Below are positions 31,036 through 40,126 of a stretch of 64,000 bases of DNA, piece by piece (within the stretch, counting starts at the first letter, position 1; every line of letters starts with the position of its first letter). The notes under the pieces are model-generated. The model saw only the letters and a list, made by a program, of their open reading frames with translations, ran no database searches and was not told where the DNA came from. The stretch spans positions 62,001 to 126,000 of the forward strand of contig JAFAWQ010000029.1 in the NCBI GenBank assembly GCA_019241645.1. The letters run 5' to 3'. A program made the position numbers and the translations under genes. Source of the stretch: Alphaproteobacteria bacterium (lineage in GTDB: Bacteria > Pseudomonadota > Alphaproteobacteria > Micropepsales > Micropepsaceae).

Positions 31036-31659
31036 CTAGGGCGTACCCGGCTTCTTGGGAGCCGCGGCCGGCGGTGACACCTTGAGGGGCTTCATACCCG
31101 GCAAAGGAGCCTTCATCCTCTGCTTCCGCATTTCCATCATGATTTCCATCTGGATTTTGGGCGTCACTTCCGTGAGCTTTTTTCCCAGCCCGTTCCGGAA
31201 GAACGCCGCCAGGCCATTCAGTTCCTGCAATGTAAAATACTTGGACACGATGCGTGCCTGACTATCGAGCCCCTGGTTGATCTGGGCCATGATCTGCGCG
31301 CGCTTTTCCCGTTCGAACTTTTTCACGTCGAGCTTGGGATCGTCCTCCTTCGCGGAGGCGATCATGCGCGGCATGAACTCATCCAGCCTTTTTGCCATAT
31401 CCTTGGGATCCTGACGCGGATGGTAGACGATGATGAAGGCCTTGGCGGCCGCGACCTTTGCCGGGTCGACAGGCCCTGAGGGCAGGATCGCGGGTGGCCG
31501 CGACATGCCCGGCATGGCGCCCATGCCCGGATGAGGTGACACGGCCGGCGCCGGCTTTGCGGCGGGCTGGGCTGCTGCCGGTATTGCCAGGGCGGCGGCG
31601 CAGCAAATTGATGCCGCAAGCGCGCGTACGGCAAGCGGGAGATGAGACACATATCGCAT
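31036..31659 (-). CDS. Exported DUF2059-like protein
   Basis: 207 residues. The signal peptide runs to about AIPAAAQPA, followed by a Pro/Met-rich linker and a helical domain. The late motif [20 protein letters not shown] is the DUF2059 hallmark. Basic Pro/Lys C-terminus. Periplasmic; function unknown. Its insertion between purS and purQ is unusual and shows no evident link to purine synthesis. Confidence 0.8.
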   Translation of the reverse strand: MRYVSHLPLAVRALAASICCAAALAIPAAAQPAAKPAPAVSPHPGMGAMPGMSRPPAILPSGPVDPAKVAAAKAFIIVYHPRQDPKDMAKRLDEFMPRMIASAKEDDPKLDVKKFEREKRAQIMAQINQGLDSQARIVSKYFTLQELNGLAAFFRNGLGKKLTEVTPKIQMEIMMEMRKQRMKAPLPGMKPLKVSPPAAAPKKPGTP

Positions 31660-31701
31660 GGCGTGATCCTGTCTTGTGGGTCGGCGCCGGGCAGGGCGCG
31701 G

Positions 31702-31944
31702 TTAATTTCGAAGGTCGATTTCGTATTTTTCGATGACGGTGTTGGCAAGCAACTTTTCGCACATCTCCTTAATCCGCGAGCGGGCCGCCTCAGCGCTGGT
31801 TTCCGCCAGTTCCAGGTCGATGACCTTGCCCTGGCGGACTTCCCCCACCTCGCCGAAGCCCAGGCCGTTCAAGGCATGGCCGATCGCCTTGCCCTGCGGA
31901 TCGAGCACGCCATTCTTGAGGGTGACAAACACGCGCGCTTTCAT
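31702..31944 (-). CDS. purS: Phosphoribosylformylglycinamidine synthase subunit PurS
   Basis: 80 residues, beginning MKARVFVTLKNGVLDPQGKA with the core VRQGKVIDLEL, both typical of PurS. It bridges PurL and PurQ in the FGAM synthase complex. Separated from purC by repeat R5. Confidence 0.95.
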   Translation of the reverse strand: MKARVFVTLKNGVLDPQGKAIGHALNGLGFGEVGEVRQGKVIDLELAETSAEAARSRIKEMCEKLLANTVIEKYEIDLRN

Positions 31945-31966
31945 CCTTCGGTTCCTCGTTCAGTTG

Positions 31967-32087
31967 CCCTCCCTTGAAAAGGGAGGGTCGGGGCGCGTCA
32001 GCGCTCCGGGGAGGGATCATTTTCATCCGGTGGAGGGACCCCCACCCGGAATGCTTCGCATTCCGACCTCCCCCATTCAGGGCGAGG
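31967..32087. repeat. Hairpin-ended element R5 between purC and purS
   Basis: Left outer hairpin CCCTCCCTT/AAGGGAGGG (31967-31987, identical to R1), then an imperfect inner stem around GGCGCGTCAGCGCTCC and GGGGAGGGATCATT (the ATG of R1 is ATT here). On the right, CCCCCACCC, inner hairpin GGAATGC/GCATTCC and an imperfect outer hairpin CCTCCCCC/GGGCGAGG (32067-32087). Confidence 0.8.
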
Positions 32088-32111
32088 AAAGTGTTAGCGA
32101 GCCCCGAAGCA

Positions 32112-32876
32112 TCACCGCACCAGCACCGGGCCGCGGGACTCCGCCTGCACCGATTCCGGCATGATGCCCAGCCGCTTTGCCACTTCGGAGTAAGCCTCCA
32201 CCACCCCGCCCAGATCGCGGCGGAAGCGGTCCTTGTCCATCTTCTCGTTGGTGGTGGCGTCCCACAGCCGGCAGGAATCCGGGCTGATCTCGTCGGCCAG
32301 AACGATACGCATGTAGTCGTTCTCCCATAGCCGGCCGAACTCCAGCTTGAAATCCACCAGCTTGATGCCGACGCCCAGGAACAGGCCGGAGAGGAAGTCG
32401 TTGATGCGGATCGACAGATTGACCATGTCGTCCAGATCCTGCGGCGCCGCCCATCCGAAAGCGGTGATGTGCTCCTCGCTCACCCAAGGGTCGTGGAGCT
32501 TATCGCTCTTGTAGAAGTACTCGATGATCGAGCGGGGCAGGGCCGTGCCTTCCTCGATGCCGAGACGCTTGGACAGCGAGCCGGCGGCGATGTTGCGCAC
32601 CACCACTTCCAGCGGAATGATCTCCACTTCCTTCACCAGCTGCTCGCGCATGTTGAGGCGGCGGACGAAATGGGTCGGCACGCCGATCGCGTTCAGCTGG
32701 CTCATCAGGTATTCGCTGATGCGATTGTTCAACACGCCCTTGCCGTCCAGCGTGGCCTTCTTGGTGGCGTCGAAGGCGGTGGTGTCGTCCTTGAAATATT
32801 GGATGACGGTTCCGGGCTCGGGCCCCTCATAGAGGATTTTGGCCTTGCCCTCGTAAATCTGGCGGCGGCGTTTCAT
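32112..32876 (-). CDS. purC: SAICAR synthetase
   Basis: 254 residues, normal length. Blocks seen are [42 protein letters not shown] and [10 protein letters not shown]. It condenses CAIR with aspartate in purine synthesis. First gene of the purC-purS-(DUF2059)-purQ-(R4/R3/R2)-purL run. Confidence 0.97.
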   Translation of the reverse strand: MKRRRQIYEGKAKILYEGPEPGTVIQYFKDDTTAFDATKKATLDGKGVLNNRISEYLMSQLNAIGVPTHFVRRLNMREQLVKEVEIIPLEVVVRNIAAGSLSKRLGIEEGTALPRSIIEYFYKSDKLHDPWVSEEHITAFGWAAPQDLDDMVNLSIRINDFLSGLFLGVGIKLVDFKLEFGRLWENDYMRIVLADEISPDSCRLWDATTNEKMDKDRFRRDLGGVVEAYSEVAKRLGIMPESVQAESRGPVLVR

Positions 32877-32917
32877 GGATGGTCCTTCCGGAGCGCGTGG
32901 CCGGCTCCAAAAAGCGA

Positions 32918-32937
32918 AACGGGGCTCTGGCCCCGTT
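32918..32937 (-). terminator. Hairpin with T-tract upstream of purC
   Basis: On the minus strand, stem AACGGGGC/GCCCCGTT with a 4-nt loop is followed by TCGCTTTTT, a rho-independent terminator layout, about 40 nt before the purC start. Nothing on this strand lies immediately upstream, so it may be a leader attenuator for purC. Confidence 0.5.
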
Positions 32938-33094
32938 GGGAGACTACCCTATCGGGCAGGGGGCAGGGGCGCAATCTTTAGCGCGGTGCGATCGTTCGCA
33001 GTTGGCGGCTTGATGGGCTAGAAATGCCGGGCGCGGTGATCAGGAGCGTCATTTTTTGTTCCTCTTCAACGGCTTAAACGGTTGAAAGGCTCTC

Positions 33095-33739
33095 ATGTTT
33101 CGCTTGTTTCAAGCCCTCATGCCTCGGGAGGATCGGTTCTTCGAGCTTTTTAGCAGACACGCCGCCATGCTGGTGCATGGGGCCCACGCCGTGCGGGAAT
33201 TGCTGAACGGCGGTCAAGGCGTAGCTGAAGCGGCCCGCAAGGTGATCGCTTACGAAACAGACGCCGATGCCATTGCGCGCGACGTGCTGCTGCTGGTGCG
33301 GCGCACCTTCATCACCCCGTTCGATCGCGGCGACATCAAGGATCTCATCAACACGCTGGATGACACCATTGACCAGATGCAGAAGACCGCGAAGGCGGTG
33401 CTGTTGTTCGAGGTCAGCGAGCTCGAGCCGGAAATGGCTCAGATGGGTGACTGCATCGTGCAGGCCGCAAATCTTACATCGGAAGCGGTGAGTCTGCTTT
33501 CCTCCCTCCGCAATAACGCCGCCCGGCTCAACACGATCACCGAAGAAATCATCCGGCTGGAGGACGATGCCGATACGCTGAACGACAACGGCATCCGGTC
33601 ATTGTTCAAGAACCACCGCGACGGCAACGCCATGAATTATATCATCGGCGTCGAAATCTATGACCATCTGGAAAAGGTCATGGATCGCTTCGAGGACGTT
33701 GCCAATCGCATAAGCGGCATCGTTATCGAGCAAATGTGA
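33095..33739 (+). CDS. DUF47/PhoU-like Pit accessory protein
   Basis: 214 residues, all helical, with the PhoU-like repeats (AYETDADAIARDVLL and RLEDDADTLNDNGI) that bind metal clusters through E/D-x3-D. It lies 3 nt before pit, the standard pairing, and probably controls phosphate uptake by the low-affinity transporter (family knowledge). Confidence 0.92.
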   Translation: MFRLFQALMPREDRFFELFSRHAAMLVHGAHAVRELLNGGQGVAEAARKVIAYETDADAIARDVLLLVRRTFITPFDRGDIKDLINTLDDTIDQMQKTAKAVLLFEVSELEPEMAQMGDCIVQAANLTSEAVSLLSSLRNNAARLNTITEEIIRLEDDADTLNDNGIRSLFKNHRDGNAMNYIIGVEIYDHLEKVMDRFEDVANRISGIVIEQM

Positions 33740-33742
33740 CGC

Positions 33743-34732
33743 ATGCTGGCGCTGCTTATCGGATTGATCGCTGTTGCACTGGCCTTCGATTTCCTCAACG
33801 GCCGCAACGATGCGGCCAACTCGATCGCGACCATCGTGTCCACCCGCGTGCTGTCGCCGCGCTATGCCGTGGCCTGGGCGGCGTTCTTCAATTTCGTCGC
33901 CTTCCTGGTGTTCGGACTTCACGTGGCCAACACCATCGGCCGCGGCATCATTTCGGCTGCCGCCATATCGGACCAGGTCATCTTCGGAGCGCTGATGGGG
34001 GCGATCTGCTGGCAGGTTCTCACCGGCTATTTCGGCATCCCGTCATCCAGCTCGCATGCCCTGATAGGGGCTCTGATCGGCGCGGGGGTATCGCACATAG
34101 GTTTCGGCGCCATCGTGTGGAGTGGCGTCGCGAAGACGGCGGCTGCCATCGTGCTCTCGCCGCTGACCGGGATGATCATCGCGCTGCTGCTGGTGCTGAT
34201 CGTTTCCTGGTCGTTCCGCCGCGTGCCGCCCGCGCGCGCGGACGGCATTTTCCGCAAGGTTCAGTTCGTCTCTGCGTCTCTCTATTCGCTCGGCCACGGA
34301 GGTAACGACGCGCAGAAGACCATGGGCATCATCACCGCGCTTCTCTACGCACACGGACAATTGTCCGGCGCCTTTCACGTGCCGCTTTGGGTGGTGGTCA
34401 GCTGCAACGGAGCCATGGCGCTTGGCACCCTGTTGGGGGGCTGGCGAATTGTGCGTACCATGGGCTCTCGAATCACCCGGCTTGCTCCGGTGCAGGGCGT
34501 GTGTGCAGAGACGGCGGGATCGATCACGTTGTTCCTGGCGACGGGCTTGGGCATTCCGGTTTCCACGACCCACACCATCACCGGGGCGATTGTGGGCGTG
34601 GGGGCGGCACGGAGAGCCTCGGCTGTGCGTTGGAATGTGGCGCAAGAAATTGTTATCGCCTGGATTATTACAATGCCGGCTGCAGGGTTGATGGGGGCGT
34701 TATTCTACGGGTTGGCAAAGTTGGTGAGCTGA
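33743..34732 (+). CDS. pit: Low-affinity inorganic phosphate transporter
   Basis: 329 residues with about ten hydrophobic segments. Both PiT signatures are present: DFLNGRNDAANSIAT near the N-terminus and SLGHGGNDAQKTMGI in the second half. IPSSSSHALIG and PVSTTHTITGA are the paired loop motifs. It imports metal-phosphate with protons. Operon with the DUF47 gene. Confidence 0.95.
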   Translation: MLALLIGLIAVALAFDFLNGRNDAANSIATIVSTRVLSPRYAVAWAAFFNFVAFLVFGLHVANTIGRGIISAAAISDQVIFGALMGAICWQVLTGYFGIPSSSSHALIGALIGAGVSHIGFGAIVWSGVAKTAAAIVLSPLTGMIIALLLVLIVSWSFRRVPPARADGIFRKVQFVSASLYSLGHGGNDAQKTMGIITALLYAHGQLSGAFHVPLWVVVSCNGAMALGTLLGGWRIVRTMGSRITRLAPVQGVCAETAGSITLFLATGLGIPVSTTHTITGAIVGVGAARRASAVRWNVAQEIVIAWIITMPAAGLMGALFYGLAKLVS

Positions 34733-34762
34733 ACCATCCAAACCGAAGGCCGCGTTGGTTGT

Positions 34763-35218
34763 ATGAGTAGTATTGCGTTGAAAGGTCCGGGCGTTCAGTA
34801 CGCAGCACTGCCATGGCGGCTGGTCGATGGAGAGCTGCAAATTCTCCTGGTCACCACCCTCACCACCCGCCGATGGATCGTGCCCAAGGGCTGGCCCATT
34901 TCGGGGCTCGCGCCCTCCGCTTGCGCCGCGCACGAAGCAGACGAAGAGGCCGGTGTCACCGGCGACGTGCAGCCGGAACCGATCGGCACTTTCCACTACG
35001 ACAAGCGCCGCAAGACAGGGGACACGCAGCGCTGCCGCGTCGAGGTCTTCGCGCTCGAAGTTTCCCGGCAGCGGCGAAGCTGGCCGGAAAAATCCGCGCG
35101 CGAGACCTGCTGGTGTTCGCCCGAAGAAGCAGTAGCCCGGGTGACCGAACCCGGTCTGCGGCGCGTCATCGCCTCCTTCCGGCAAATGGCTCGGCGTGAA
35201 ACGACCGTGGTGGAATGA
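34763..35218 (+). CDS. NUDIX hydrolase
   Basis: 151 residues. The Nudix helix region GWPISGLAPSACAAHEADEE retains the three catalytic Glu but has Leu for the first Glu and His for Arg, as in the DIPP-like subfamily of alphaproteobacteria. The N-terminal block RRWIVPKGWP is typical. Likely substrate is a diphosphorylated nucleoside or inositol derivative (not resolvable). Converges with the TauE gene. Confidence 0.85.
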   Translation: MSSIALKGPGVQYAALPWRLVDGELQILLVTTLTTRRWIVPKGWPISGLAPSACAAHEADEEAGVTGDVQPEPIGTFHYDKRRKTGDTQRCRVEVFALEVSRQRRSWPEKSARETCWCSPEEAVARVTEPGLRRVIASFRQMARRETTVVE

Positions 35219-35223
35219 GCCTG

Positions 35224-35955
35224 CTATGTATGTGCGGCGCGAAGGAACATCTGGGCCGCGCCGATCAACAGAATCATAGCGAGCACGACGCGAATGCTGC
35301 GCGCGGTCATGAACCGCACGCCGATGGCCGAGCCAATCAAGGAGCCAAACAACGCGGCAATTCCCAACGGTACCAAGGCTGTCAACAGGTGTTGACCTGC
35401 GGCTACCGTTCCGACCAATGCGGCGATTGAGTTCACCAGAATGAAGGGCGGCGACAGGGCGGCGGTTCGCTTCGGGCAGACACCTGCGGCGATAATCAGC
35501 GTTGCAGATAAAAATACACCGCCGCCTACACCGGTGATGCCGGAGGCCAAACCGGCGCTGCCACCCGTGAGAAATGCAGAAAGCCGGCTCGGCAGCCGAT
35601 CGGTGCGCGATGTTGCACGAAAGAACATTAAACTGGCCGTGACAACGAGCAGCGTTGCCGTAGCGCAAAGGTACATCCGGCCTGTCAGGACGATCATCCC
35701 ACCGACAAAGGCAGCAGGCAGCGCCGACACCGTGACACTCACGAACAGTCGCCAATCGACGGTGCCGGCGCGATGAACACGCCAAGTCGCGTAGGCGGCG
35801 GCGACAATATTCAACGCAAAAGCGGATGGGCGTATCTGCTCCACCGGGAAATCGCGCAACGTCATCACGGCGACGAAACCGCTGCCGCCGGCCTGCCCCG
35901 CCGTGCCATAGAGAGCAGATACAAGTGCGATGAGCAGCGCCGTGACCGCCAACAT
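35224..35955 (-). CDS. TauE/SafE family membrane protein (sulfite/anion exporter family)
   Basis: 243 residues and seven to eight hydrophobic segments. The duplicated family motif appears as YGTAGQAGGSGFVAV and SGITGVGGGVFLSA. Probable anion permease; substrate unknown. It is divergent from mgtC, with a strong inverted repeat near the mgtC start between them. Confidence 0.85.
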   Translation of the reverse strand: MLAVTALLIALVSALYGTAGQAGGSGFVAVMTLRDFPVEQIRPSAFALNIVAAAYATWRVHRAGTVDWRLFVSVTVSALPAAFVGGMIVLTGRMYLCATATLLVVTASLMFFRATSRTDRLPSRLSAFLTGGSAGLASGITGVGGGVFLSATLIIAAGVCPKRTAALSPPFILVNSIAALVGTVAAGQHLLTALVPLGIAALFGSLIGSAIGVRFMTARSIRVVLAMILLIGAAQMFLRAAHT

Positions 35956-36001
35956 CGATCCGTCCTGGTTGGATTCGGGCTGGACTATGACGGTGAAAAC
36001 T

Positions 36002-36034
36002 CCTGATAGTCTACTGCTTAAGTAGACTATCAGG
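36002..36034. promoter_or_regulatory. 14-bp perfect inverted repeat abutting the mgtC ribosome binding site
   Basis: Arms CCTGATAGTCTACT (36002-36015) and AGTAGACTATCAGG (36021-36034) with spacer GCTTA. The last two G of the right arm are part of the GGGAGG Shine-Dalgarno, so the RNA hairpin could mask it; as DNA it could be an operator for the divergent tauE/mgtC pair. Confidence 0.7.
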
Positions 36035-36043
36035 GAGGTGACA

Positions 36044-36742
36044 ATGTCACAGTGGGCTCATCTGGTTGCGCCGCAGGATTGGATGTTAGTGCTCCGCCTG
36101 TTCGTCGCGGCGATTCTCGGCAGCATCGTGGGCGCAGACCGCGAGCGGCTGGTTTGGGCGGCGGGCTTGCGCACGCATATGCTGGTATGCGTCGGCGCCT
36201 GCCTGTTCATGATCGTCTCATCGTTCGGCTTCGCGGATATTCTTGGGACAAGCAACGTCGTGCTGGATCCCTCGCGCGTCGCGGCCCAAGTTGTTTCGGG
36301 TATCGGCTTCCTTGGCGCAGGCTCAATACTTTTGCGCGGAGAAGTCGTGCGCGGTCTCACGACTGCCGCAAGCTTGTGGACAGTTGCCGCTATCGGGCTG
36401 GCGGTGGGCGGCGGACTGTACGTTCAGGCGGTTGCTGCAACGGTCGTCATCCTCCTCATCCTGGCCGGCATCAAGCCGCTGGAGGAACGTTTTCAACAAC
36501 ATCACAGGATGCATGAGCTGGTGTTGCAGACAGAGCCGGGCCAGTTGTCCATCTCCGCCCTCGAAACGGCGATCGGCTACCGCGCGCGACGCATCGTCCG
36601 TTACGTGGCGCGGCCAAGCGAAGAGACGTCCGGCCTGGAAGAAATTTCAATCACCCTCACACGCCTTTCGCACAAGGATGTTGAGGACATTGAACGCGAT
36701 CTAGGGCGCCTTGCTGCCGTCAAAAAGGTTATTCGGCCCTGA
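36044..36742 (+). CDS. MgtC/SapB family membrane protein
   Basis: 232 residues from ATG 36044 (GGAGG 5 nt upstream); GTG 36038 is less likely. The MgtC core RLFVAAILGSIVGADRER, QVVSGIGFLGAGSILL and GLTTAASLWTVAAIGLAVGG is complete, followed by a cytosolic ACT-like C-terminal domain ending AAVKKVIRP. The family is linked to Mg2+ limitation and ATP homeostasis. Confidence 0.9.
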   Translation: MSQWAHLVAPQDWMLVLRLFVAAILGSIVGADRERLVWAAGLRTHMLVCVGACLFMIVSSFGFADILGTSNVVLDPSRVAAQVVSGIGFLGAGSILLRGEVVRGLTTAASLWTVAAIGLAVGGGLYVQAVAATVVILLILAGIKPLEERFQQHHRMHELVLQTEPGQLSISALETAIGYRARRIVRYVARPSEETSGLEEISITLTRLSHKDVEDIERDLGRLAAVKKVIRP

Positions 36743-36875
36743 ACTAGCGCGCCGGCGGGAGAATGCTGCGCCTGTGACGATTGCGGCCGGAAACGAAAGT
36801 CTTCGCGAAAGCAAAGCCATGCGCTAATGTACCTGCCGGTGCCCGTGTAGTTCAAATTCAGATCAAGAGGTTGGT

Positions 36876-37208
36876 ATGAGCGGATCGTTCGAGGATCGCG
36901 AGAAGGCCTTCGAGTCCAAATGGGCGCACGACGAGGAACTGCGCTTCAAGATCGTGGCGCGGCGCAACAAGCTGCTGGGTTTGTGGGCGGCCGAGCAGAT
37001 GGGCCTCTCCGGCGACGAGGCGCAGGAATATGCCAAGTCGGTGGTCCGCGCCGATCTGGAAGAGCCGGGCCACGAGGATGTGGTGCGCAAGGTTCACAAG
37101 GATTTCGACGGCAGGAATATCGCGCGCTCCGACCATGCCATCCGGCTGAAGATGGAGGAACTACTGCAAATCGCCGCCGATCAGATCATGCACGAGACGG
37201 GGAAATAA
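36876..37208 (+). CDS. DUF1476 protein, F1-ATPase zeta-type inhibitor
   Basis: 110 residues, starting MSGSFEDREKAFESKWAHDE, with KLLGLWAAEQMGLSG and the C-terminal helix. DUF1476 is the zeta subunit family shown in Paracoccus to inhibit F1-ATPase. The N-terminal inhibitory helix is present. AGAGG lies upstream of the start. Stands alone here, away from atp genes. Confidence 0.92.
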   Translation: MSGSFEDREKAFESKWAHDEELRFKIVARRNKLLGLWAAEQMGLSGDEAQEYAKSVVRADLEEPGHEDVVRKVHKDFDGRNIARSDHAIRLKMEELLQIAADQIMHETGK

Positions 37209-37403
37209 TTACCCGGCACGGGGAATCCGTTTACCGCTTCGCTCTCGGAGGGTGCTTCAAGCGTGCACGTGGATGTTGCCACCGGGCCGCTGCGCAATCC
37301 CATCGGGCGGCTGGCGCGCCGACGCGGCGGGTTTCTGGACCACTGCAAGCGCGTGGATAGCCACGAGATCGTCGTCTGCAAAGGGCAGGAAAGTGGGGGC
37401 ATT

Positions 37404-38954
37404 GTGAAGATCAGCTGGGGATCTGTCTGCGGAGGTTTGTTGCTACTGCTGTTCTTGTTTGGGCATGCCGCACCGGTATCTGCAATCGGCTCGACGACTC
37501 CACCCATGTCGCAACAGCGGAGCCGCGAGCTCGAACAAATTATCCAGGACGCCATTGCCGAAACACGCAAAGAAAAGCCTGACGCGAAAGCGGTCGGGGA
37601 TACGCTTCGCGGCGTTTTGGCCGATCCCATCTTTCACACCCTACCGGACAATTACCGCCGGCTCGCCTATGCGATTTACGGAGCGGTTCTGTTTGATCAG
37701 GACGATTACCAGGCTGCCCAGGCCCCGATTGTTAGAGCGACCGAATTTCCGGAGGCAACGGAGTTTGAATGGCACCTTCGGTTCGGCACAGGTTACCGCC
37801 TGAAGGACTATGCTGATGCGGCCGTTGCCCTGACCGCCCTTGCTCGAAAATGGCCGGAGAAACTCGCCGACTATAACGACGTCGCAATTTCGCAGACGGC
37901 GTTCAAAGCGGAGGAGAATCTGACGGCGCCCGGTGCGGCCGGGGACTTGCTGGAAGCGCTATTCGCGGCGAGATGGCGACCGTCGAATCAATTCTCAACT
38001 CCTTCGGGGCTTTGGCTCGCCCTGGCGCGCATCCGCCTGCAGCGGGGCGATCTAGCCGGCGCAAAGGAGGTCATCGGAGAGATCAAAGACCCGGAAGCCA
38101 TGCTTCAGATGCATGCTGACAAGCGGTTCGATCCGATTGTGCGAGCAAGGCCCAGCGATTTCGATGTGATGAAGGCCTACCAGACATGGTTGGCGCAGTT
38201 GCGCGCGCTGGTGACAGCAAATCCGGACAAACTGGAAGGCGCCAACACTCTTGCGGAGTTGCTGCTGAAACTCGATCGAAACGAGGAAGCGCTAACAGTA
38301 ACGAGCGCAGCTATTAGGAGCTACAACTCCAATTCCAAGTTCTTCAGCGACGGTGACGATCAGATCAACTGGGCTCTCGACGTCCAGTCGCGGACGCTGT
38401 TTGCTCTTGGCCGAAGCGAGGAAGCTTTTGCCGCACTTGGTGAAGGTGCGGGTCAGAAGGAGCACGCGGCACCCAATGTTAGCCAAGCGATCAATCTCGC
38501 GGACCAATATAATCTTTATGACCGGCCTCAGGAGGCGCTGAAATCTGTCCAGACTCTGGACGGAAGCGAGGCAAGCGACTACGGCAAGATGGCGTTGGCC
38601 GACGCCCGCGCCTGCGCCTTTTTCCAATTGGCGGACCGAGAAAATCTCGCAAAGACGCTCAAATTCATGAAGGAGAATGCGGGCGACGGCTCTCAGCCAT
38701 ATCTGAACGCCATGCTGTTCGTTGGAGATCTCGATGCCGTCGCCATCGAAGTGATTGCCGAACTCCGCAACCCTCAAAAGCGCCTTTACATGCTGGAATT
38801 TCTTCAGACCTATTTGCCGTCCCACCATCCCACCAAGCGGGAGAGTGCGATTCATGCGGCATGGCTGGCGGTACGTGCCCGGCCAGAGGTTGCCGCCGAA
38901 ATCTCCAAAGTGGGAAGGGTCGAATCTTACCCGCTTCGGTCGCCAAGTTATTGA
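37404..38954 (+). CDS. Exported TPR-like helical-repeat protein
   Basis: 516 residues from a GTG with a G-rich ribosome binding site; the signal peptide core is CGGLLLLLFLFGHAAPVSA. The rest is helix-turn-helix repeats of TPR character (for example YAIYGAVLFDQDDYQAAQAP and ANTLAELLLKLDRNEEALTV). No enzyme motif. GC is lower than in flanking housekeeping genes. I do not recognise a named family; a periplasmic scaffold is the simplest reading. Confidence 0.7.
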   Translation: MKISWGSVCGGLLLLLFLFGHAAPVSAIGSTTPPMSQQRSRELEQIIQDAIAETRKEKPDAKAVGDTLRGVLADPIFHTLPDNYRRLAYAIYGAVLFDQDDYQAAQAPIVRATEFPEATEFEWHLRFGTGYRLKDYADAAVALTALARKWPEKLADYNDVAISQTAFKAEENLTAPGAAGDLLEALFAARWRPSNQFSTPSGLWLALARIRLQRGDLAGAKEVIGEIKDPEAMLQMHADKRFDPIVRARPSDFDVMKAYQTWLAQLRALVTANPDKLEGANTLAELLLKLDRNEEALTVTSAAIRSYNSNSKFFSDGDDQINWALDVQSRTLFALGRSEEAFAALGEGAGQKEHAAPNVSQAINLADQYNLYDRPQEALKSVQTLDGSEASDYGKMALADARACAFFQLADRENLAKTLKFMKENAGDGSQPYLNAMLFVGDLDAVAIEVIAELRNPQKRLYMLEFLQTYLPSHHPTKRESAIHAAWLAVRARPEVAAEISKVGRVESYPLRSPSY

Positions 38955-38990
38955 GAACCCAGTCCGGTAACGACTGCGCGGCGCGCGTAG

Positions 38991-39674
38991 TCACTCCGGC
39001 GAGGATTGCGCGTCGGCGAACGAGCCGTAGGCTGAGAAATCCACCTCGAATTTGACGAGCTTGGCCTGCAGCAGGGTGTAAAGCGGCATGCGCCAGGTGA
39101 CGGTGCGCGACAATCCGCTGCCGCTGACCTGCGCCGCGAACGTGGTTTTCCCCATGCGAATCGGAGCTGCGCGTTCGACCCAGCCGGGCACGGTGATGCC
39201 GAAGACGTAAGCGTGGTCGCCGAACATGGTCTGCAGCATTTCGCCGCCGAGTTTGTCGTTGTCCTCGTTGGGGCGTCCCCGCATGTTCTCGCGCCGCGCG
39301 CGATCCACGAGGAACGTGCGGCGGAAGGTGAGGTGGCTCGGCCCGATGCCGAACCAGCTGGCACCGTGATTGGTGAGACTCAGAGACTCGTCGGAGAAGC
39401 GCAAGGTCGAAAGCGATTTGAAGTCGATGATCGCGCTTTGCGTGACCTTGCCGTTCTGGCCAACCGCAATTCGCGCTCGCGTGCGGTTGCGGCCGAGCGA
39501 CAACGGCTGCTTCTTGTCTTTCAGGGCCTCGCCCAGAAGTCCGCTGGCGGTGATGGCGGTTTCGTAGTGGCCGCCGCCGCCGCGATCGATCGTCAGCCTT
39601 TGCGTGAGATCGAAACAACCTGAGAGCGCGAGCGCCGTTGCGACGACCAATGCCGTTCTGACGATCCGGCTCAC
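38991..39674 (-). CDS. Lipoprotein of unknown function
   Basis: 227 residues with the lipobox LALSGC near residue 20. A beta-rich body carries TQRLTIDRGGGGHYETAI at the N-terminus. Membership in a DUF3153-like family is only a guess. It overlaps the upstream DUF7079-like gene as ATGA and so is probably co-translated. Confidence 0.7.
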   Translation of the reverse strand: MSRIVRTALVVATALALSGCFDLTQRLTIDRGGGGHYETAITASGLLGEALKDKKQPLSLGRNRTRARIAVGQNGKVTQSAIIDFKSLSTLRFSDESLSLTNHGASWFGIGPSHLTFRRTFLVDRARRENMRGRPNEDNDKLGGEMLQTMFGDHAYVFGITVPGWVERAAPIRMGKTTFAAQVSGSGLSRTVTWRMPLYTLLQAKLVKFEVDFSAYGSFADAQSSPE

Positions 39675-40069
39675 GCGTCATGCTCCATGTTCTTCAGGCG
39701 GCTGGCCACTTCGAGCCACGCATCCTTGTAGATGCCCGCGTGGATGCGAGCACGGAATTTCATCCAGGCGCGCGGCACCGGGCTGGAAGCAAGGTGTGCC
39801 ATAACGCGTTGTTGCACGAACTCATCGGGCCAGCCCGCCCATTCGCCCGCCACGCTCAATCCGTTGGCGACGAACACTGGAGCGACTTCGTTTCGGAGGA
39901 TGCGTTCCGCTTCGGCAACTCCGAATCTAGCGCCATGAAGTGTCGCGGCGATCCGATCGAAGTCATCCGGCTGTAATTCCGTATCGAGAAAAAGATCGGC
40001 CAGCGCACACCATGCAGCAACCCGCCGTTCCAGATATCGATCGGATGCGAAATTTACGGTCCTCATCAC
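39671..40069 (-). CDS. DUF7079-like hypothetical protein
   Basis: 132 residues, helical. The motif ALADLFLDTELQPDDFDRI followed by VFVANGLSVAGEWAGWPD is what I associate with the DUF7079 group (moderate certainty). No catalytic residues recognised. Two-gene operon with the downstream lipoprotein. Confidence 0.65.
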   Translation of the reverse strand: MMRTVNFASDRYLERRVAAWCALADLFLDTELQPDDFDRIAATLHGARFGVAEAERILRNEVAPVFVANGLSVAGEWAGWPDEFVQQRVMAHLASSPVPRAWMKFRARIHAGIYKDAWLEVASRLKNMEHDA

Positions 40070-40126
40070 AAGGCCGTATCACTACCATCGGAGACGTGGG
40101 TGAAGAAGGTGTCGACCTGCCACCTC

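Noticed and set aside
29248-32100. Possible CRISPR array from repeated GC-rich palindromes
   Set aside because: Repeats differ in length and spacing, have no uniform spacers and no cas genes; they are dispersed hairpin-ended elements.
32877-33094. Purine riboswitch upstream of purC
   Set aside because: Only a single hairpin with T-tract is visible; no conserved purine-aptamer loops.
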